A stretch of DNA of 17,879 bases, taken from positions 1 to 17,879 of the forward strand of contig JAOUNC010000013.1 of assembly GCA_029881175.1 (NCBI GenBank). Reading direction: 5' to 3'. The notes below the pieces were generated by a model. It searched no databases. It was not told the DNA's origin and worked only from the letters and a program-made list of their open reading frames with translations. Of this stretch, positions 15,489 through 17,879 are shown piece by piece. The translations under genes and the position numbers were made by a program. Origin of the DNA: Nitrospirota bacterium (GTDB lineage Bacteria > Nitrospirota > Nitrospiria > Nitrospirales > UBA8639). The stretch's first letter is position 1. Each line of letters opens with the position of its first letter.

Positions 15489-17219
15489 CTATAACGTAAA
15501 ATGAAACGTTGCTCCCTCATTGACCGCACCCTCAGCCCAAATTTGCCCACCATGACGCTGGATAATGCGATGGACAGTGGCAAGACCAACCCCGACTCCA
15601 GGAAATTCCGTGTAGGCATGCAGGCGTTGAAACGTTCCAAACAATTTATGAGAATAAGTCATATCAAACCCTGCACCATTATCCTTCACAAAATAGGCCG
15701 CCTGCCCTTTGTATTGCTCATGACCAAATTCGATGCGAGCTTGCGCTTGTTGCCGAGTAAATTTCCAGGCATTTCCCAGAAGGTTTTCTAATACTGCCCG
15801 GAGCAACTGCGGGTCAGCGATGGCAAATAAATTATTCGCTACCACACATTCCACCTTTCGCTCCGGCTCCCCTTTCTGCAAATCATCCAAGATACTCCGC
15901 ACAATTGCGCTCATGTCGAAGGTTTGCGTATGAATGTCCGCGCGCGTCAATCGAGCTAAATTCAACATGGCATCAATCAGTTGGGACATCCGTTGACTGG
16001 CCGCTCGCACACGCTGCAGGTAACTTCGTCCCGAGTCATCCAATTTGCCATCATAGTCTTCCAGAATGGCTTGGGCGAATCCATCAATACCTCGTAGCGG
16101 CGCACGAAGATCATGGGAAACGGAATAACTAAAGGCTTCTAACTCTTTATTGCTGGCTTCTAATTGGGCAGAGCGTTGTACCAGTTGCGAATTCAGTTTA
16201 CGTATATCATTTTCCGCACGTTTCCGTTCGGCCACTTCTCGAATCAGCTCAGCATTCGATGCGGCTAATTTCCCGGTTCGCTCCTGCACACGTTTTTCCA
16301 AATTATCCCGCGCCTGGCGAAGAGTATCTTCCGCCAATTGCCGTTCATAAATTTCTAATTCCAATTGTCGATTCGACTCACGCAAGTCTGCCGTGCGGTG
16401 CCGCACCTGATTTTCTAATTCCCCGGATACACCTCGAATCTTCAAGATGACTAATCCGAACCCTCCCAGCCACAACAAGACCAAGACTCCCATCATCCCG
16501 TAGGAATCGATCCAGTTCATGCCAGTCATTTTCTCTACCGAATCTAGAGGATAAATGATTTCCACTATGGCCCCGACTTGTCCGACTTGCCAATCCCGTT
16601 TTGGACTATCCGCGTTCTCATTATGGCAATTCACACATTCCTGCTGCATACGTCCAGCCGTGGCAAAGCGCAGTGATTGACGACCATCAACCTGTTCAAC
16701 TTGATAAAATGACTGTTCAGGATGTTGAATTAAATAATCCCAGGCCTTACGTTGAAACGTGTCCATCTGCTGACCAAGATTTCCTTCTTGAGAAAACGGA
16801 TACCCACTCGACAAACGCACACGCTCCCCTGCCCTGCCAGAGAACAGTTGGCCGCCTAAATTCAAACTCAATAAGTCCGGCAGGGGAATGGCTCCTTTTG
16901 CCTCTCGATAGGGCTCGGAATCCTTGATCCCTAGGGCATGGAACCGTTCAATGACTTCGATCGCATGCCATTCCCGACTATCACTTGATTGCCTGGAATG
17001 GGTGTCTGCCCCCCTTAGAGCAATCGTTGCGATCATTTGGGTCTTCAACTGCGAAATATGCAAAAAAATAACGAGCAAACAGAGCCCAAACAATACACTG
17101 AGAACGAGAATGATATGTTTATGGAGGGCGGCTAAGCCTCCCACCACCCTTTCGACGCATTTTTTCCAAATGCCAAAAACCTGTAACGGGACTAGTTTGT
17201 TAAGCGTCAAATCGGCCAC
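15489..17219 (-). CDS. Membrane sensor histidine kinase with periplasmic CxxCH haem motif
   Basis: A 576-residue inner-membrane protein. TM1 lies at about 36-54 and TM2 at about 239-260, enclosing a roughly 185-residue periplasmic domain. That domain resembles the DUF3365/Tll0287-like haem sensors and ends in C195-VN-C198-H199, a covalent haem-attachment motif. A long coiled coil (about 265-360) replaces a HAMP/PAS linker. The dimerisation domain carries H369 in [18 protein letters not shown]. The ATPase lobe has N483 in [12 protein letters not shown]1 DNGAGFD (513-519), LFGTFQRLH and G2 GVGVGLATV. By family it autophosphorylates on H369 and passes phosphate to the regulator encoded next. The haem suggests sensing of redox state or a gas. 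The start is GTG 17219, with an AAGGATGG-like site upstream; no better in-frame ATG was found. Confidence 0.92.
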   Translation of the reverse strand: MADLTLNKLVPLQVFGIWKKCVERVVGGLAALHKHIILVLSVLFGLCLLVIFLHISQLKTQMIATIALRGADTHSRQSSDSREWHAIEVIERFHALGIKDSEPYREAKGAIPLPDLLSLNLGGQLFSGRAGERVRLSSGYPFSQEGNLGQQMDTFQRKAWDYLIQHPEQSFYQVEQVDGRQSLRFATAGRMQQECVNCHNENADSPKRDWQVGQVGAIVEIIYPLDSVEKMTGMNWIDSYGMMGVLVLLWLGGFGLVILKIRGVSGELENQVRHRTADLRESNRQLELEIYERQLAEDTLRQARDNLEKRVQERTGKLAASNAELIREVAERKRAENDIRKLNSQLVQRSAQLEASNKELEAFSYSVSHDLRAPLRGIDGFAQAILEDYDGKLDDSGRSYLQRVRAASQRMSQLIDAMLNLARLTRADIHTQTFDMSAIVRSILDDLQKGEPERKVECVVANNLFAIADPQLLRAVLENLLGNAWKFTRQQAQARIEFGHEQYKGQAAYFVKDNGAGFDMTYSHKLFGTFQRLHAYTEFPGVGVGLATVHRIIQRHGGQIWAEGAVNEGATFHFTL

Positions 17220-17356
17220 AAATTTCCATCCTTACTTTCTGCAACCCACGCATGAAACGATATCCATGAACAAACCAGTCCCCTGCCCTACATTATCGGA
17301 CAATTTCTGATAGACATTTAGCATTCACTGCCTGAAACAACTGGAAATGATTGCGT

Positions 17357-17374
17357 GATATCTCAAGAAATATC
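17357..17374. promoter_or_regulatory. Imperfect palindrome, possible operator
   Basis: GATATCTCAAGAAATATC has the symmetrical form GATATnTCnnGAnATATC, so 14 of 18 bases are in matched pairs. It lies about 138 bp before the kinase start and 170 bp before the 17544 gene, between the two divergent units, in an AT-rich stretch. This suits a dimeric regulator site, but no regulator is known for it. Confidence 0.35.
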
Positions 17375-17530
17375 TAAAAAATTATTGCAATGACCTGGCC
17401 ATTTTGAAGAAAAATGCCTGTCAGGGTCGACCGTATACCAGCCCCAATCGACAGTCGCTTCATCACAGACCTTAACCTTGAAAACGTCATTTACCGATTT
17501 GAAACTAAAAGCTGAGGGGGAAACTCAACA

Positions 17531-17537
17531 AAGGAAG
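17531..17537 (+). promoter_or_regulatory. Ribosome binding site fixing the start of the 17544 gene
   Basis: AAGGAAG lies 6 nt before ATG 17544. This is preferred over the TTG at 17478, which has no ribosome site. Confidence 0.7.
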
Positions 17538-17543
17538 TTTTCA

Positions 17544-17801
17544 ATGATTGTCAGCCTGCAAGAAAAGAACCTCCCATTCGAAACGACAGACCAAGAATTA
17601 CCCAATTATTTTGATTCATGTGAAACGGTGCTTTCCGCCAAGTTCATTGCAGATCAATTTACTGGACGGGCTGGAAGTTTGGAGATTGTCGAAATTCCCA
17701 ATCAAGAGGAAGCTAAGCAAACGATCAATCCCTTACTTGGGACGGATTTAAGCGACAGGATTTTGGTGATAAACGAGGTCTATCCCCTTAAAGAAGATTA
17801 A
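17544..17801 (+). CDS. Small acidic protein of unknown function
   Basis: An 85-residue product from ATG 17544, supported by a good ribosome site. It starts MIVSLQEKNLPFETTDQELP and ends VINEVYPLKED. It is rich in Glu/Asp, has one Cys, and has no signal peptide, membrane segment or recognisable motif, so a soluble cytoplasmic protein is likely. The alternation of short hydrophobic and polar stretches (SLEIVEIP, RILVINEVYP) suggests a small alpha/beta fold. It stands alone, transcribed away from the sensor kinase. It could be a target or accessory of that kinase only by position, which is weak evidence. Confidence 0.6.
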   Translation: MIVSLQEKNLPFETTDQELPNYFDSCETVLSAKFIADQFTGRAGSLEIVEIPNQEEAKQTINPLLGTDLSDRILVINEVYPLKED

Positions 17802-17879
17802 CCGTTGAGGCTACATTCACTTCGCACCTATTCTGGCGGATAGCCTTCACTCAATCATTCCTCACCAAGCTCTTTTCTC

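Larger units (their letters stand above)
17220..17543. other. 324-bp intergenic region between divergent genes
   Basis: This region must hold the promoters of the sensor kinase (bottom strand) and of the small 17544 gene (top strand). An 18-bp imperfect palindrome is listed separately. No convincing paired -35/-10 boxes were found; an open frame running back to TTG 17478 is judged to be upstream extension of the 17544 gene. Confidence 0.5.

Overview
The window reads as chromosome of a Gram-negative (diderm) bacterium. Evidence seen in the sequence: an OmpA-type C-terminal domain, a probable lipoprotein, a two-haem periplasmic-type peroxidase, and a haem-motif sensor kinase. Base composition looks close to half G+C by eye. 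The gene mix (VIT/VWA protein with sortase, B12-type radical SAM protein, single-domain response regulator beside a haem-motif kinase, many small secreted unknowns) fits Nitrospirota or a neighbouring lineage best. That placement is an impression, not the result of a search. No tRNA, rRNA, CRISPR array, insertion sequence or phage gene was recognised.

Layout. 1-3395 (+): a cell-envelope cluster made of the 3' part of an OmpA-family gene, a secreted VIT/VWA protein with a C-terminal sorting-signal-like end, and its overlapping class GN-type sortase. The sortase gene runs 82 bp tail-to-tail into 3314-4903 (-), a B12-binding-domain radical SAM protein. 5043-5786 (+) is the decayed remnant of a sensor histidine kinase, still in one reading frame but broken by stop codons. 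6012-7850 (+) is the ribosome-associated GTPase TypA/BipA. A 481-bp gap with a perfect TATAAT box and a leader hairpin precedes 8332-9198 (+), a DapF-like protein in which both catalytic cysteines are serine. 9266-10336 (-) is a di-haem cytochrome c peroxidase, and 10590-13100 (+) is the HrpB helicase. Two small exported proteins follow (13170-13484 lipoprotein, 13673-14242 secreted). 14293-14685 (-) is a small zinc-ribbon-like protein. 15010-17219 (-) is a two-gene operon: a membrane sensor kinase with a CxxCH motif and a CheY-like regulator. 17544-17801 (+) is a small unknown protein.

How the genes work together. Three groups are convincing: OmpA/VIT-VWA/sortase (surface display or anchoring), kinase plus response regulator (redox or ligand sensing through a covalently bound haem), and the divergent peroxidase/hrpB pair sharing one intergenic region. 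The other genes look like independent units. The points most worth a second look are the Ser/Ser DapF-like protein, the Gram-negative sortase pair with a WPQTA-type signal, the CxxCH kinase operon, and the in-frame kinase pseudogene.
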